Assembly: GCA_036172665.1 (NCBI GenBank)
Contig: CM069870.1
Coordinates: 44,536,001 to 44,600,000, forward strand
Direction of reading: 5' to 3'
Length of the DNA: 64,000 nt
Source of the DNA: Prosopocoilus inquinatus
Lineage: Eukaryota > Arthropoda > Insecta > Coleoptera > Lucanidae
Shown here piece by piece: positions 1 to 11,708 of the stretch; within the stretch, counting starts at the first letter, position 1, and each line of letters begins with the position of its first letter. A model generated the notes under the pieces. It did not search any database. It was not told where the DNA came from and saw nothing but the letters and a program-made list of their open reading frames with translations. The position numbers and the translations under genes are program-made.

Positions 1-149
1 GATCCTTACTCATCTATCATGTTATTTGACGTTTGGATGGACTCCAGTAACTCTGATGTGAGATACAAAGTTTTTGGACGCAGCAGAAGCTGGAAATAGT
101 TTTGAACGAAACAACACGTATTAGCGTTGTTACTGTGATGTATCTAATC
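1..149 (+). repeat. Reference satellite monomer (type A) and its landmarks
   Basis: The first monomer serves as the coordinate frame. Bases 1-5 are GATCC, and the junction with the previous monomer makes the palindrome ATCGAT. Bases 11-75 hold most type-diagnostic changes (11-15, 29, 35, 49-55, 63-75). GACTCCAGTA (40-49), GAGATAC (60-66), GGACGCAG (76-83) and CTGGAAATAGTTT (90-102) are nearly constant. Bases 110-131 form an inverted repeat, AACAAC to GTTGTT. The stretch from 126 through the next GATCC is also nearly constant. GC content is 57 of 149. Six CpG sites are present, close to what its C and G counts predict. An open frame of 36 codons runs from the ATG at 138 of one monomer to the TAG at 97-99 of the next. 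Confidence 0.95.
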
Positions 150-3100
150 GATCCTTACTTATCTATCATGTTATTTGACGTTTGGATGGACTCCAGTAAG
201 TCTGATGTGAGATACAAAGTTTTTGGACGCAGCAGGAGCTGGAAATAGTTTTAAACGAAACAACATGTATTAGCGTTGTTCCTGTGCTGTATCTAATCGA
301 TCCTTACTCATATATCATGTTATTTGGCGTTTCGATGGACTCCAGTAGCTCTGATGTGAGATACGACGTTTTCGGACGCAGCAGAAGCTGGAAATAGTTT
401 TAAACGAAACAACACGTATTAGCGTTGTTCCTGTGATGTACCTAATCGATCCTTATTCATCTATCATGTTATTTGACGTTTCGATGCACTCCAGTAACTC
501 TAATGTGAGATACGAAATTTTCGGACGCAGCAGAAGCTGGGAATAGTTTTAAACGAAACAACACGCATTAGCGTTGTTCCTGTGATGTATCTAATCGATC
601 CTTACTCATCTATCATGTTATTTGACGTTTCGATGGACTCCAGTAACTCTAATGTGAGAAACGAAATTTTCGGACGCAGCAGAAGCTGGAAATAGTTTTA
701 AACGAAACAACACGCATTAGCGTTGTTCCTGTGATGTATCTAATCGATCCTTACTCATATATCATGTTATTTGGCGTTTCGATGGACTCCAGTAACTTTG
801 ATGTGAGATACGAAGTTCTTGGACGCAGCTGAAGCTGGAAATAGTTTTAAATGAAACAACACGTATTAGTGTTGTTCCTGTGATGTATCTAAACGATCCT
901 TACTTATCTAACATGTTATTTGACGTTTGGATGGACTCCAGTAAGTCTGATGTGAGATACAAAGTTTTTGGACGCAGCAGGAGCTGGAAATAGTTTTAAA
1001 CGAAACAACACGCATTAGCGTTGTTCCTGTGATGTATCTAATCGATCCTTACTCATCTATCATGTTATTTGACGTTTCGATGCACTCCAGTAACTCTAAT
1101 GTGAGATACGAAATTTTCGGACGCAGCAGAAGCTGGGAATAGTTTTAAACGAAACAACACGCATTAGCGTTGTTCCTGTGATGTATCTAATCGATCCTTA
1201 CTCATCTATCATGTTATTTGACGTTTCGATGGACTCCAGTAACTCTAATGTGAGAAACGAAGTTCTCGGACGCAGCTGAAGCTGGAAATAGTTTTAAACG
1301 AAACAACACGCATTAGCGTTGTTCCTGTGATGTATCTAATCGATCCTTGACTATCTATCATGTTATTTGACGTTTGGATGGACTCCAGAAACCCTGACGT
1401 TATATACGAAGTTCTCGGACGCAGCAGAAGCTGGAAATAGTTTTGAACGAAACAACACGTATTAGCGTTGTTCCTGTGATGTATCTAATCGATCCTTACT
1501 CATCTATCATGTTATTTGGCGTGTCGATGGACTCCAGTAACTTTGATGTGAGATACGAAGTTCTCGGACGCAGCTGAAGCTAGAAATAGTTTTAAACGAA
1601 ACAACACGCATTAGCGTTGTTACTGCGATGTATCTAATCGATCCTTACTTATCTATCATGTTATTTGACGTTTGGATGGACTCCAGTAAGTCTGATGTGA
1701 GATACAAGGTTTTTAGACGCAGCAGGAGCTGGAAATAGTTTTAAACGAAACAACACGTATTAGCGTTGTTCCTGTGCTGTATCTAATCGATCCTTACTCA
1801 TATATCATGTTATTTGGCGTTTCGATGGACTCCAGTAGCTCTGATATGAGATACGACGTTTTCGGACGCAGCAGAAGCTGGAAATAGTTTGAAACGAAAC
1901 AACACGTATTAGCGTTGTTCCTGTGATGTATCTAATCGATCCTTACTCATCTATCATGTTATTTGACGTTTGGATGGACTCCAGTAACCCTGACGTGAGA
2001 TACGAAGTTCTCGGACGCAGCAGAAGCTGGAAATAGTTTTAAACGAAACAACACGCATTAGGGTTGTTCCTGTGATGTATCTAATCGATCCTTACTCATC
2101 TATCATGTTATTTGACGTTTGGATGGACTCCAGTAACTCTGATGTGAGATACAAAGTTTTTGGACGCAGCAGAAGCTGGAAATAGTTTTGAACGAAACAA
2201 CACGTATTAGCGTTGTTCCTGTGATGTATCTAATCGATCCTTACTCATCTATCATGTTATTTGACGTTTGGATGGACTCCAGTAACTCTGATGTGAGATA
2301 CAAAGTTTTTGGACGCAGCAGAAGCTGGAAATAGTTTTGAACGAAACAACACGTATTAGCGTTGTTACTGTGATGTATCTAATCGATCCTTACTTATCTA
2401 TCATGTTATTTGACGTTTGGATGGACTCCAGTAAGTCTGATGTGAGATACAAAGTTTTTGGACGCAGCAGGAGCTGGAAATAGTTTTAAACGAAACAACA
2501 TGTATTAGCGTTGTTCCTGTGCTATATCTAATCGATCCTTACTCATATATCATGTTATTTGGCGTTTCGATGGACTCCAGTAGCTCTGATGTGAGATACG
2601 ACGTTTTCGGACGCAGCAGAAGCTGGAAATAGTTTTAAACGAAACAACACGTATTAGCGTTGTTCCTGTGATGTACCTAATCGATCCTTACTCATCTATC
2701 ATGTTATTTGACGTTTCGATGCACTCCAGTAACTCTAATGTGAGATACGAAATTTTCGGACGCAGCAGAAGCTGGGAATAGTTTTAAACGAAACAACACG
2801 CATTAGCGTTGTTCCTGTGATGTATCTAATCGATCCTTACTCATCTATCATGTTATTTGACGTTTCGATGGACTCCAGTAACTCTAATGTGAGAAACGAA
2901 ATTTTCGGACGCAGCAGAAGCTGGAAATAGTTTTAAACGAAACAACACGCATTAGCGTTGTTCCTGTGATGTATCTAATCGATCCTTACTCATATATCAT
3001 GTTATTTGGCGTTTCGATGGACTCCAGTAACTTTGATGTGAGATACGAAGTTCTTGGACGCAGCTGAAGCTGGAAATAGTTTTAAATGAAACAACACGTA

Positions 3101-3310
3101 TTAGTGTTGTTCCTGTGATGTATCTAAACGATCCTTACTTATCTAACATGTTATTTGACGTTTGGATGGACTCCAGTAAGTCTGATGTGAGATACAAAGT
3201 TTTTGGACGCAGCAGGAGCTGGAAATAGTTTTAAACGAAACAACACGCATTAGCGTTGTTCCTGTGATGTATCTAATCGATCCTTACTCATCTATCATGT
3301 TATTTGACGT
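1..3310 (+). repeat. Left block with a 15-monomer-offset duplication
   Basis: The monomer order is A B C D Dm E G D Dm F E B C F A, then A B C D Dm E G A. Bases 1-1075 correspond to 2236-3310 at an offset of exactly 2235 (15 x 149). I noticed only two differences between them: GTGCTGTATC against GTGCTATATC near 285 and 2520, and CTTATTC against CTTACTC near 453 and 2688. Both copies share the rare GCACTCC change in the D monomer at 448 and 2683. Homology ends inside the next monomer, where the first copy continues as D (TTTCG) and the second as A (TTTGG). The Dm and G types here are rare in the central region. Confidence 0.85.
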
Positions 3311-3599
3311 TTGGATGGACTCCAGTAACTCTGATGTGAGATACAAAGTTTTTGGACGCAGCAGAAGCTGGAAATAGTTTTGAACGAAACAACACGTATT
3401 AGCGTTGTTCCTGTGATGTATCTAATCGATCCTTACTTAGCTACTATGTTATTTGACGTTTCGATGGACTCCAGTAACTCTAATGTGAGATACGAAATTT
3501 TCGGACGCAGCAGAAGCTGGAAATAGTTTTAAACGAAACAACACGCATTAGCGTTGTTCCTGTGATGTATCTAATCGATCCTTACTCATCTATCATGTT
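3311..3599 (+). repeat. Satellite monomers between blocks (A end, H, start of E)
   Basis: This stretch holds the end of an A monomer, an H monomer at 3428 (TTAGCTACTATG with a D body) and the start of an E monomer at 3577. It joins two duplicated blocks and contains nothing but satellite. Confidence 0.8.
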
Positions 3600-4321
3600 A
3601 TTTGGCGTTTCGATGGACTCCAGTAACTTTGATGTGAGATACGAAGTTCTCGGACGCAGCTGAAGCTGGAAATAGTTTTAAATGAAACAACACGTATTAG
3701 CGTTGTTCCTGTGATGTATCTAAACGATCCTTACTTATCTAACATGTTACTTGACGTTTGGATGGACTCCAGTAAGTCTGATGTGAGATACAAAGTTTTT
3801 GGACGCAGCAGGAGCTGGAAATAGTTTTAAACGAAACAACACGCATTAGCGTTGTTCCTGTGATGTATCTAATCGATCCTTACTCATCTATCATGTTATT
3901 TGACGTTTCGATGGACTCCAGTAACTCTAATGTGAGAAACGAAATTTTCGGACGCAGCAGAAGCTGGAAATAGTTTTAAACGAAACAACACGCATTAGCG
4001 TTGTTCCTGTGCTGTATCTAATCGATCCTTACTCATATATCATGTTATTTGGCGTTTCGATGGACTTCAGTAACTTTGATGTGAGATACCAAGTTCTCGG
4101 ACGCAGCTGAAGCAGGAAATAGTTTTAAACGAAACAACACGCATTAGCGTTGTTCCTGTGATGTATCTGATCGATCCTTACTTAGCTACTATGTTATTTG
4201 ACGTTTCGATGGACTCCAGTAACTCTTATGTGAGATACGAAATTTTCGGACGCAGCAGAAGCTGGAAATAGTTTTAAATGAAACAACACGTATTAGCGTT
4301 GTTCCTGTGATGTATCTAATC

Positions 4322-4449
4322 GATCCTTACTCATCTATCATGTTATATATCTTTGATGTGAGATACGAAGTTCTCGGACGCAGCTGAAGCTGGAAATAGT
4401 TTTAAACGAAACAACACGCATTAGCGTTGTTCCTGTGATGTATCTAATC
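4322..4449 (+). repeat. 128-bp deletion monomer, copy 1
   Basis: An E-type monomer has lost a net 21 bases between CATGTTAT and CTTTGATG. The bases ATAT stand where 25 bases, including the constant GACTCCAGTA, would be. The next GATCC is at 4450. The three copies of this monomer share the same junction, so the deletion arose once and spread. Confidence 0.95.
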
Positions 4450-6833
4450 GATCCTTGATTATCTATCATGCTATTTGACGTTTGGATGGACTCCAGTAAC
4501 CCTGACGTTATATACGAAGTTCTCGGACGCAGCAGAAGCTGGAAATAGTTTTGAACGAAACAACACGTATTAGCGTTGTTCCTGTGATGTATCTAATCGA
4601 TCCTTACTCATCTATCATGTTAATTGACGTTTGGATGGACTCCAGCAACTCTGATGTGAGATACAAGGTTTTTGGACGCAGCAGAAGCTGGAAATAGTTT
4701 TGAACGAAACAACACGTATTAGCGTTGTTACTGTGATGTATCTAATCGATCCTTACTTATCTATCATGTTATTTGACGTTTGGATGGACTCCAGTAAGTC
4801 TGATGTGAGATACAAAGTTTTTGGACGCAGCAGGAGCTGGAAATAGTTTTAAACGAAACAACACGTATTACCGTTGTTCCTGTGCTGTATCTAATCGATC
4901 CTTACTCATATATCATGTTATTTGGCGTTTCGATGGACTCCAGTAACTTTGATGGGAGATACGAAGTTCTCGGACGCAGCTGAAGCTGGAAATAGTTTTA
5001 AATGAAACAACACGTATTAGCGTTGTTCCTGTGATGTATCTAAACGATCCTTACTTATCTAACATGTTATTTGACGTTTGGATGGACTCCAGTAAGTCTG
5101 ATGTGAGATACAAAGTTCTTGGACGTAGCAGGAGCTGGAAATAGTTTTAAAGGAAACAACACGTATTAGCGTTGTTCCTGTGCTGTATCTAATCGATCCT
5201 TACTCATATATCATGTTATTTGGCGTTTCGATGGACTCCAGTAACTTTGATGTGAGATACGAAGTTCTCGGACGCAGCTGAAGCTGGAAATAGTTTCAAA
5301 TGAAACAACACGTATTAGCGTTGTTCCTGTGATGTATCTAAACGATCCTTACTTATCTAACATGTTATTTGACGTTTGGATGGACTCCAGTAAGTCTGAT
5401 GTGAGATACAAAGTTTTTGGACGCAGCAGAAGCTGGAAATAGTTTTGAACGAAACAACACGTATTAGCGTTGTTCCTGTGATGTATCTAATCGATCCTTA
5501 CTTAGCTACTATGTTATTTGACGTTTCGATGGACTCCAGTAACTCTAATGTGAGATACGATATTTTCGGACGCAGCAGAAGCTGGAAATAGTTTTAAACG
5601 AAACAACATGCATTAGCGTTGTTCCTGTGATGTATCTAATCGATCCTTACTCATCTATCATGTTATTTGGCGTTTCGATGGACTCCAGTAACTTTGATGT
5701 GAGATACGAAGTTCTCGGACGCAGCTGAAGCTGGAAACAGTTTTAAATGAAACAACACGTATTAGCGTTGTTCCTGTGATGTATCTAAACGATCCTTACT
5801 TATCTAACATGTTATTTGACGTTTGGATGGACTCCAGTAAGTCTGATGTGAGATACAAAGTTTTTGGACGCAGCAGGAGCTGGAAATAGTTTTAAACGAA
5901 ACAACACGCATTAGCGTTGTTCCTGTGATGTATCTAATCGATCCCTACTCATCTATCATGTTATTTGACGTTTCGATGGACTCCAGTAACTCTAATGTGA
6001 GAAACGAAATTTTCGGACGCAGCAGAAGCTGGAAATAGTTTTAAACGAAACAACACGCATTAGCGTTGTTCCTGTGCTGTATCTAATCGATCCTTACTCA
6101 TATATCATGTTATTTGGCGTTTCGATGGACTCCAGTAACTTTGATGTGAGATACGAAGTTCTCGGACGCAGCTGAAGCTGGAAATAGTTTTAAATGAAAC
6201 AACACGTATTAGCGTTGTTCCTGTGATGTATCTAAACGATCCTTACTTATCTAACATGTTACTTGACGTTTGGATGGACTCCAGTAAGTCTGATGTGAGA
6301 TACAAAGTTTTTGGACGCAGCAGGAGCTGGAAATAGTTTTAAACGAAACAACACGCATTAGCGTTGTTCCTGTGATGTATCTAATCGATCCTTACTCATC
6401 TATCATGTTATTTGACGTTTCGATGGACTCCAGTAACTCTAATGTGAGAAACGAAATTTTCGGACGCAGCAGAAGCTGGAAATAGTTTTAAACGAAACAA
6501 CACGCATTAGCGTTGTTCCTGTGCTGTATCTAATCGATCCTTACTCATATATCATGTTATTTGGCGTTTCGATGGACTTCAGTAACTTTGATGTGAGATA
6601 CCAAGTTCTCGGACGCAGCTGAAGCAGGAAATAGTTTTAAACGAAACAACACGCATTAGCGTTGTTCCTGTGATGTATCTGATCGATCCTTACTTAGCTA
6701 CTATGTTATTTGACGTTTCGATGGACTCCAGTAACTCTTATGTGAGATACGAAATTTTCGGACGCAGCAGAAGCTGGAAATAGTTTTAAATGAAACAACA
6801 CGTATTAGCGTTGTTCCTGTGATGTATCTAATC

Positions 6834-6961
6834 GATCCTTACTCATCTATCATGTTATATATCTTTGATGTGAGATACGAAGTTCTCGGACGCAGCTGAA
6901 GCTGGAAATAGTTTTAAACGAAACAACACGCATTAGCGTTGTTCCTGTGATGTATCTAATC
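6834..6961 (+). repeat. 128-bp deletion monomer, copy 2
   Basis: This has the same 21-bp deletion junction as the monomer at 4322, exactly 2512 bp downstream, as the second copy of the 17-monomer duplication. Confidence 0.95.
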
Positions 6962-8706
6962 GATCCTTGATTATCTATCATGCTATTTGACGTTTGGATG
7001 GACTCCAGTAACCCTGACGTTATATACGAAGTTCTCGGACGCAGCAGAAGCTGGAAATAGTTTTGAACGAAACAACACGTATTAGCGTTGTTCCTGTGAT
7101 GTATCTAATCGATCCTTACTCATCTATCATGTTAATTGACGTTTGGATGGACTCCAGCAACTCTGATGTGAGATACAAGGTTTTTGGACGCAGCAGAAGC
7201 TGGAAATAGTTTTGAACGAAACAACACGTATTAGCGTTGTTACTGTGATGTATCTAATCGATCCTTACTTATCTATCATGTTATTTGACGTTTGGATGGA
7301 CTCCAGTAAGTCTGATGTGAGATACAAAGTTTTTGGACGCAGCAGGAGCTGGAAATAGTTTTAAACGAAACAACACGTATTACCGTTGTTCCTGTGCTGT
7401 ATCTAATCGATCCTTACTCATATATCATGTTATTTGGCGTTTCGATGGACTCCAGTAACTTTGATGGGAGATACGAAGTTCTCGGACGCAGCTGAAGCTG
7501 GAAATAGTTTTAAATGAAACAACACGTATTAGCGTTGTTCCTGTGATGTATCTAAACGATCCTTACTTATCTAACATGTTATTTGACGTTTGGATGGACT
7601 CCAGTAAGTCTGATGTGAGATACAAAGTTCTTGGACGTAGCAGGAGCTGGAAATAGTTTTAAAGGAAACAACACGTATTAGCGTTGTTCCTGTGCTGTAT
7701 CTAATCGATCCTTACTCATATATCATGTTATTTGGCGTTTCGATGGACTCCAGTAACTTTGATGTGAGATACGAAGTTCTCGGACGCAGCTGAAGCTGGA
7801 AATAGTTTCAAATGAAACAACACGTATTAGCGTTGTTCCTGTGATGTATCTAAACGATCCTTACTTATCTAACATGTTATTTGACGTTTGGATGGACTCC
7901 AGTAAGTCTGATGTGAGATACAAAGTTTTTGGACGCAGCAGAAGCTGGAAATAGTTTTGAACGAAACAACACGTATTAGCGTTGTTCCTGTGATGTATCT
8001 AATCGATCCTTACTTAGCTACTATGTTATTTGACGTTTCGATGGACTCCAGTAACTCTAATGTGAGATACGATATTTTCGGACGCAGCAGAAGCTGGAAA
8101 TAGTTTTAAACGAAACAACATGCATTAGCGTTGTTCCTGTGATGTATCTAATCGATCCTTACTCATCTATCATGTTATTTGGCGTTTCGATGGACTCCAG
8201 TAACTTTGATGTGAGATACGAAGTTCTCGGACGCAGCTGAAGCTGGAAACAGTTTTAAATGAAACAACACGTATTAGCGTTGTTCCTGTGATGTATCTAA
8301 ACGATCCTTACTTATCTAACATGTTATTTGACGTTTGGATGGACTCCAGTAAGTCTGATGTGAGATACAAAGTTTTTGGACGCAGCAGGAGCTGGAAATA
8401 GTTTTAAACGAAACAACACGCATTAGCGTTGTTCCTGTGATGTATCTAATCGATCCCTACTCATCTATCATGTTATTTGACGTTTCGATGGACTCCAGTA
8501 ACTCTAATGTGAGAAACGAAATTTTCGGACGCAGCAGAAGCTGGAAATAGTTTTAAACGAAACAACACGCATTAGCGTTGTTCCTGTGCTGTATCTAATC
8601 GATCCTTACTCATATATCATGTTATTTGGCGTTTCGATGGACTCCAGTAACTTTGATGTGAGATACGAAGTTCTCGGACGCAGCTGAAGCTGGAAATAGT
8701 TTTAAA

Positions 8707-9175
8707 CGAAACAACACGCATTAGCGTTGTTCCTGTGATGTATCTAATCGATCCTTACTTAGCTACTATGTTATTTGACGTTTCGATGGACTCCAGTAAC
8801 TCTAATATGAGATACGAAATTTTCGGACGCAGCAAAAGCTGGAAATATTTTTAAACGAAACAACACGTATTGGCGTTGTTTCTGTGATGTATCTAATCGA
8901 TCCTTACTCATCTATCATGTTATATATCTTTGATGTGAGATACGAAGTTCTCGGACGCAGCTGAAGCTGGAAATAGTTTTAAACGAAACAACACTCATTA
9001 GCGTTGTTCCTGTGATGTATCTAATCGATCCTTAATTATCTATCATGTTATTTGACGTTTGGATGGACTCCAGTAACCCTGACGTGAGATACGAAGTTCT
9101 CGGACGCAGCAGAAGCTGGAAATAGTTTTAAACGAAACAACACGCATTAGCGTTGTTCCTGTGATGTATCTAATC
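8707..9175 (+). repeat. Junction after the 17-monomer tandem
   Basis: Homology to the preceding unit breaks at about 8706, where TTAAATG is replaced by TTAAACG. It continues with an H monomer at 8750, the third 128-bp monomer and an F monomer at 9027 starting TTAATTATC. Nothing but satellite is present. Confidence 0.8.
8899..9026 (+). repeat. 128-bp deletion monomer, copy 3
   Basis: It has the same deletion junction, but lies 2065 bp from copy 2 (14 monomers minus 21 bp), outside the 2512-bp tandem. Its surroundings differ slightly (AATATGAG and CAGCAAAAGC in the preceding H monomer). It therefore spread by an event separate from the 17-monomer duplication. Confidence 0.93.
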
Positions 9176-11708
9176 GATCCTTACTTATCTATCATGTTAT
9201 TTGACGTTTGGATGGACGCCAGTAACCCTGACGTGAGATACGAAGTTCTCGGACGCAGCAGAAGCTGGAAATAGTTTTAAACGAAACAACACGTATTAGC
9301 GTTGTTCCTGTGATGTATCTAATCGATCCTTACTCATCTATCATGTTATTTGACGTTTGGATGGACTCCAGTAACTCTGATGTGAGATACAAAGTTTTTG
9401 GACGCAGCAGAAGCTGGAAATAGTTTTGAACGAAACAACACGTATTAGCGTTGTTCCTGTGATGTATCTAATCGATCCTTACTCATCTATCATGTTATTT
9501 GACGTTTGGATGGACTCCAGTAACTCTGATGTGAGATACAAAGTTTTTGGACGCAGCAGAAGCTGGAAATAGTTTTGAACGAAACAACACGTATTAGCGT
9601 TGTTACTGTGATGTATCTAATCGATCCTTACTTATCTATCATGTTATTTGACGTTTGGATGGTCTCCAGTAAGTCTGATGTGAGATACAAAGTTTTTGGA
9701 CGCAGCAGGAGCTGGAAATAGTTTTAAACGAAACAACACGTATTACCGTTGTTGCTGTGCTGTATCTAATCGATCCTTACTCATATATCATGTTATTTGG
9801 CGTTTCGATTGACTCCAGTAACTCTTATGTGAGATACGACGTTTTCGGACGCAGCAGAAGCTGGAAATAGTTTTAAACGAAACAACACGTATTAGCGTTG
9901 TTCCTGTGATGTACCTAATCGATCCTTACTCATCTATCATGTTATTTGACGTTTCGATGGACTCCAGTAACTCTAATGTGAGATACGAAATTTTCGGACG
10001 CAGCAGAAGCTGGAAATAGTTTTAAACGAAACAACACGCATTAGCGTTTTTCCTGTGATGTATTTAATCGATCCTTACTCATCTATCATGTTATTTGACG
10101 TTTGGATGGACTCCAGTAACCCTGACGTGAGATACGAAGTTCTCGGACGCAGCAGAAGCTGGAAATAGTTTTAAACGAAACAACACGTATTAGCGTTGTT
10201 CCTGTGATGTATCTAATCGATCCTTACTCATCTATCATGTTATTTGACGTTTGGATGGACTCCAGTAACTCTGATGTGAGATACAAAGTTTTTGGACGCA
10301 GCAGAAGCTGGAAATAATTTTGAACGAAACAACACGTATTAGCGTTGTTCCTGTGATGTATCTAATCGATCCTTACTCATGTATCATGTTATTTGACGTT
10401 TGGATGGACTCCAGTAACTCTGATGTGAGATACAAAGTTTTTGGACGCAGCAGAAGCTGGAAATAGTTTTGAACGAAACAACACGTATTAGCGTTGTTAC
10501 TGTGATGTATCTAATCGATCCTTACATATTTTTCATGTTATTTGACGTTTGGATGGACTCCAGTAAGTCTGATGTGAGATACAAAGTTTTTGGACGCAGC
10601 AGGAGCTGGAAATAGTTTTAAACGAAACAACACGTATTAGCGTTGTTCCTGTGCTGTATCTAATCGATCCTTACTCATATATCATGATATTTGGCGTTTC
10701 GATGGACTCCAGTAGCTCTGATGTGAGATACGACGTTTTCGGACGCAGCAGAAGCTGGAAATAGTTTTAAACGAAACAACACGTATTAGCGTTGTTCCTG
10801 TGATGTACCTAATCGATCCTTACTCATCTATCATGTTATTTGACGTTTCGATGGACTCCAGTAACTCTAATGTGAGATACGAAATTTTCGGACGCAGCAG
10901 AAGCTGGAAATAGTTTTAAAAGAAACAACACGCATTAGCGTTTTTCCTGTGATGTATTTAATCGATCCTTACTCATCTATCATGTTATTTGACGTTTCGA
11001 TGGACTCCGGTAACTCTAATGTGAGAAACGAAATTTTCGGACGCAGCAGAAGCTGGAAATAGTTTTAAACGAAACAACACGCATTAGCGTTGTTCCTGTG
11101 ATGTATCTAATCGATCCTTACTTATCTATCATGTTATTTGACGTTTGGATGGACTCCAGTAACCCTGACGTGAGATACGAAGTTCTCGGACGCAGCAGAA
11201 GCTGGAAATAGTTTTAAACGAAACAACACGTATTAGCGTTGTTCCTGTGATGTATCTAATCGATCCTTGCTCATCTATCATGTTATTTGACGTTTGGATG
11301 GACTCCAGTAACTCTGATGTGAGATACAAAGTTTTTGGACGCAGCAGAAGCTGGAAATAATTTTGAACGAAACAACACGTATTAGCGATGTTCCTGTGAT
11401 GTATCTAATCGATCCTTACTCATGTATCATGTTATTTGACGTTTGGATGGACTCCAGTAACTCTGATGTGAGATACAAAGTTTTTGGACGCAGCAGAAGC
11501 TGGAAATAGTTTTGAACGAAACAACACGTATTAGCGTTGTTACTGTGATGTATCTAATCGATCCTTACTTATTTTTCATGTTATTTGACGTTTGGATGGA
11601 CTCCAGTAAGTCTGATGTGAGATACAAAGTTTTTGGACGCAGCAGAAGCTGGAAATAGTTTTGAACGAAACAACACGTATTAGCGTTGTTCCTGTGATGT
11701 ATCTAATC
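9176..11708 (+). repeat. A-A-B-C-D-(Dm)-F series with 6- and 7-monomer periods
   Basis: After an F monomer at 9176, the order from 9325 is A A B C D F, from 10219 A A B C D Dm F, and from 11262 A A and a B/A hybrid. Spacings are 894 bp (6 x 149) and 1043 bp (7 x 149). Shared private changes support this: TATTTAATCG at about 10061 and 10955, CATGTATC at about 10377 and 11420, and TTTTTCATG at about 10529 and 11573. The same A-A-B-C-D order occurs at 2087-2831, so this block and the left end share ancestry. A 66-codon reverse-strand open frame at 11129-11329 is a product of the repeat and is not a gene. Confidence 0.82.

Larger units (their letters stand above)
3600..8706 (+). repeat. Tandem duplication of a 17-monomer unit, period 2512 bp
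   Basis: Bases 3600-6194 recur at 6112-8706 with offset 2512, which is 17 x 149 minus the 21 bp missing from one short monomer. Many private changes occur in both copies: ACATGTTACTTGACG at about 3741 and 6253, the 128-bp monomer at 4322 and 6834, GATGGGAG at about 4954 and 7466, GACGTAGCAGG at about 5126 and 7638, TTAAAGGAAAC at about 5149 and 7661, TTTCAAATG at about 5295 and 7807, and ATCCCTACTC at 5940 and 8452. I noticed no difference between the copies. The block is rich in G, H, E and Dm types. Either the duplication is very recent, has been homogenised, or is an assembly duplication. Confidence 0.9.

Noticed and set aside
141..158. RNA polymerase III B-box-like sequence around CTAATCGATCC
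   Set aside because: Only the TCGA centre agrees with the B box. The flanking bases do not fit and no A box lies at proper spacing, so a tRNA-derived or SINE origin is not supported.
11129..11329. 66-codon open frame on the reverse strand
   Set aside because: It spans parts of two satellite monomers, has no relation to any protein family I know, and exists only because of local point differences. No promoter, intron or other coding sign is present.
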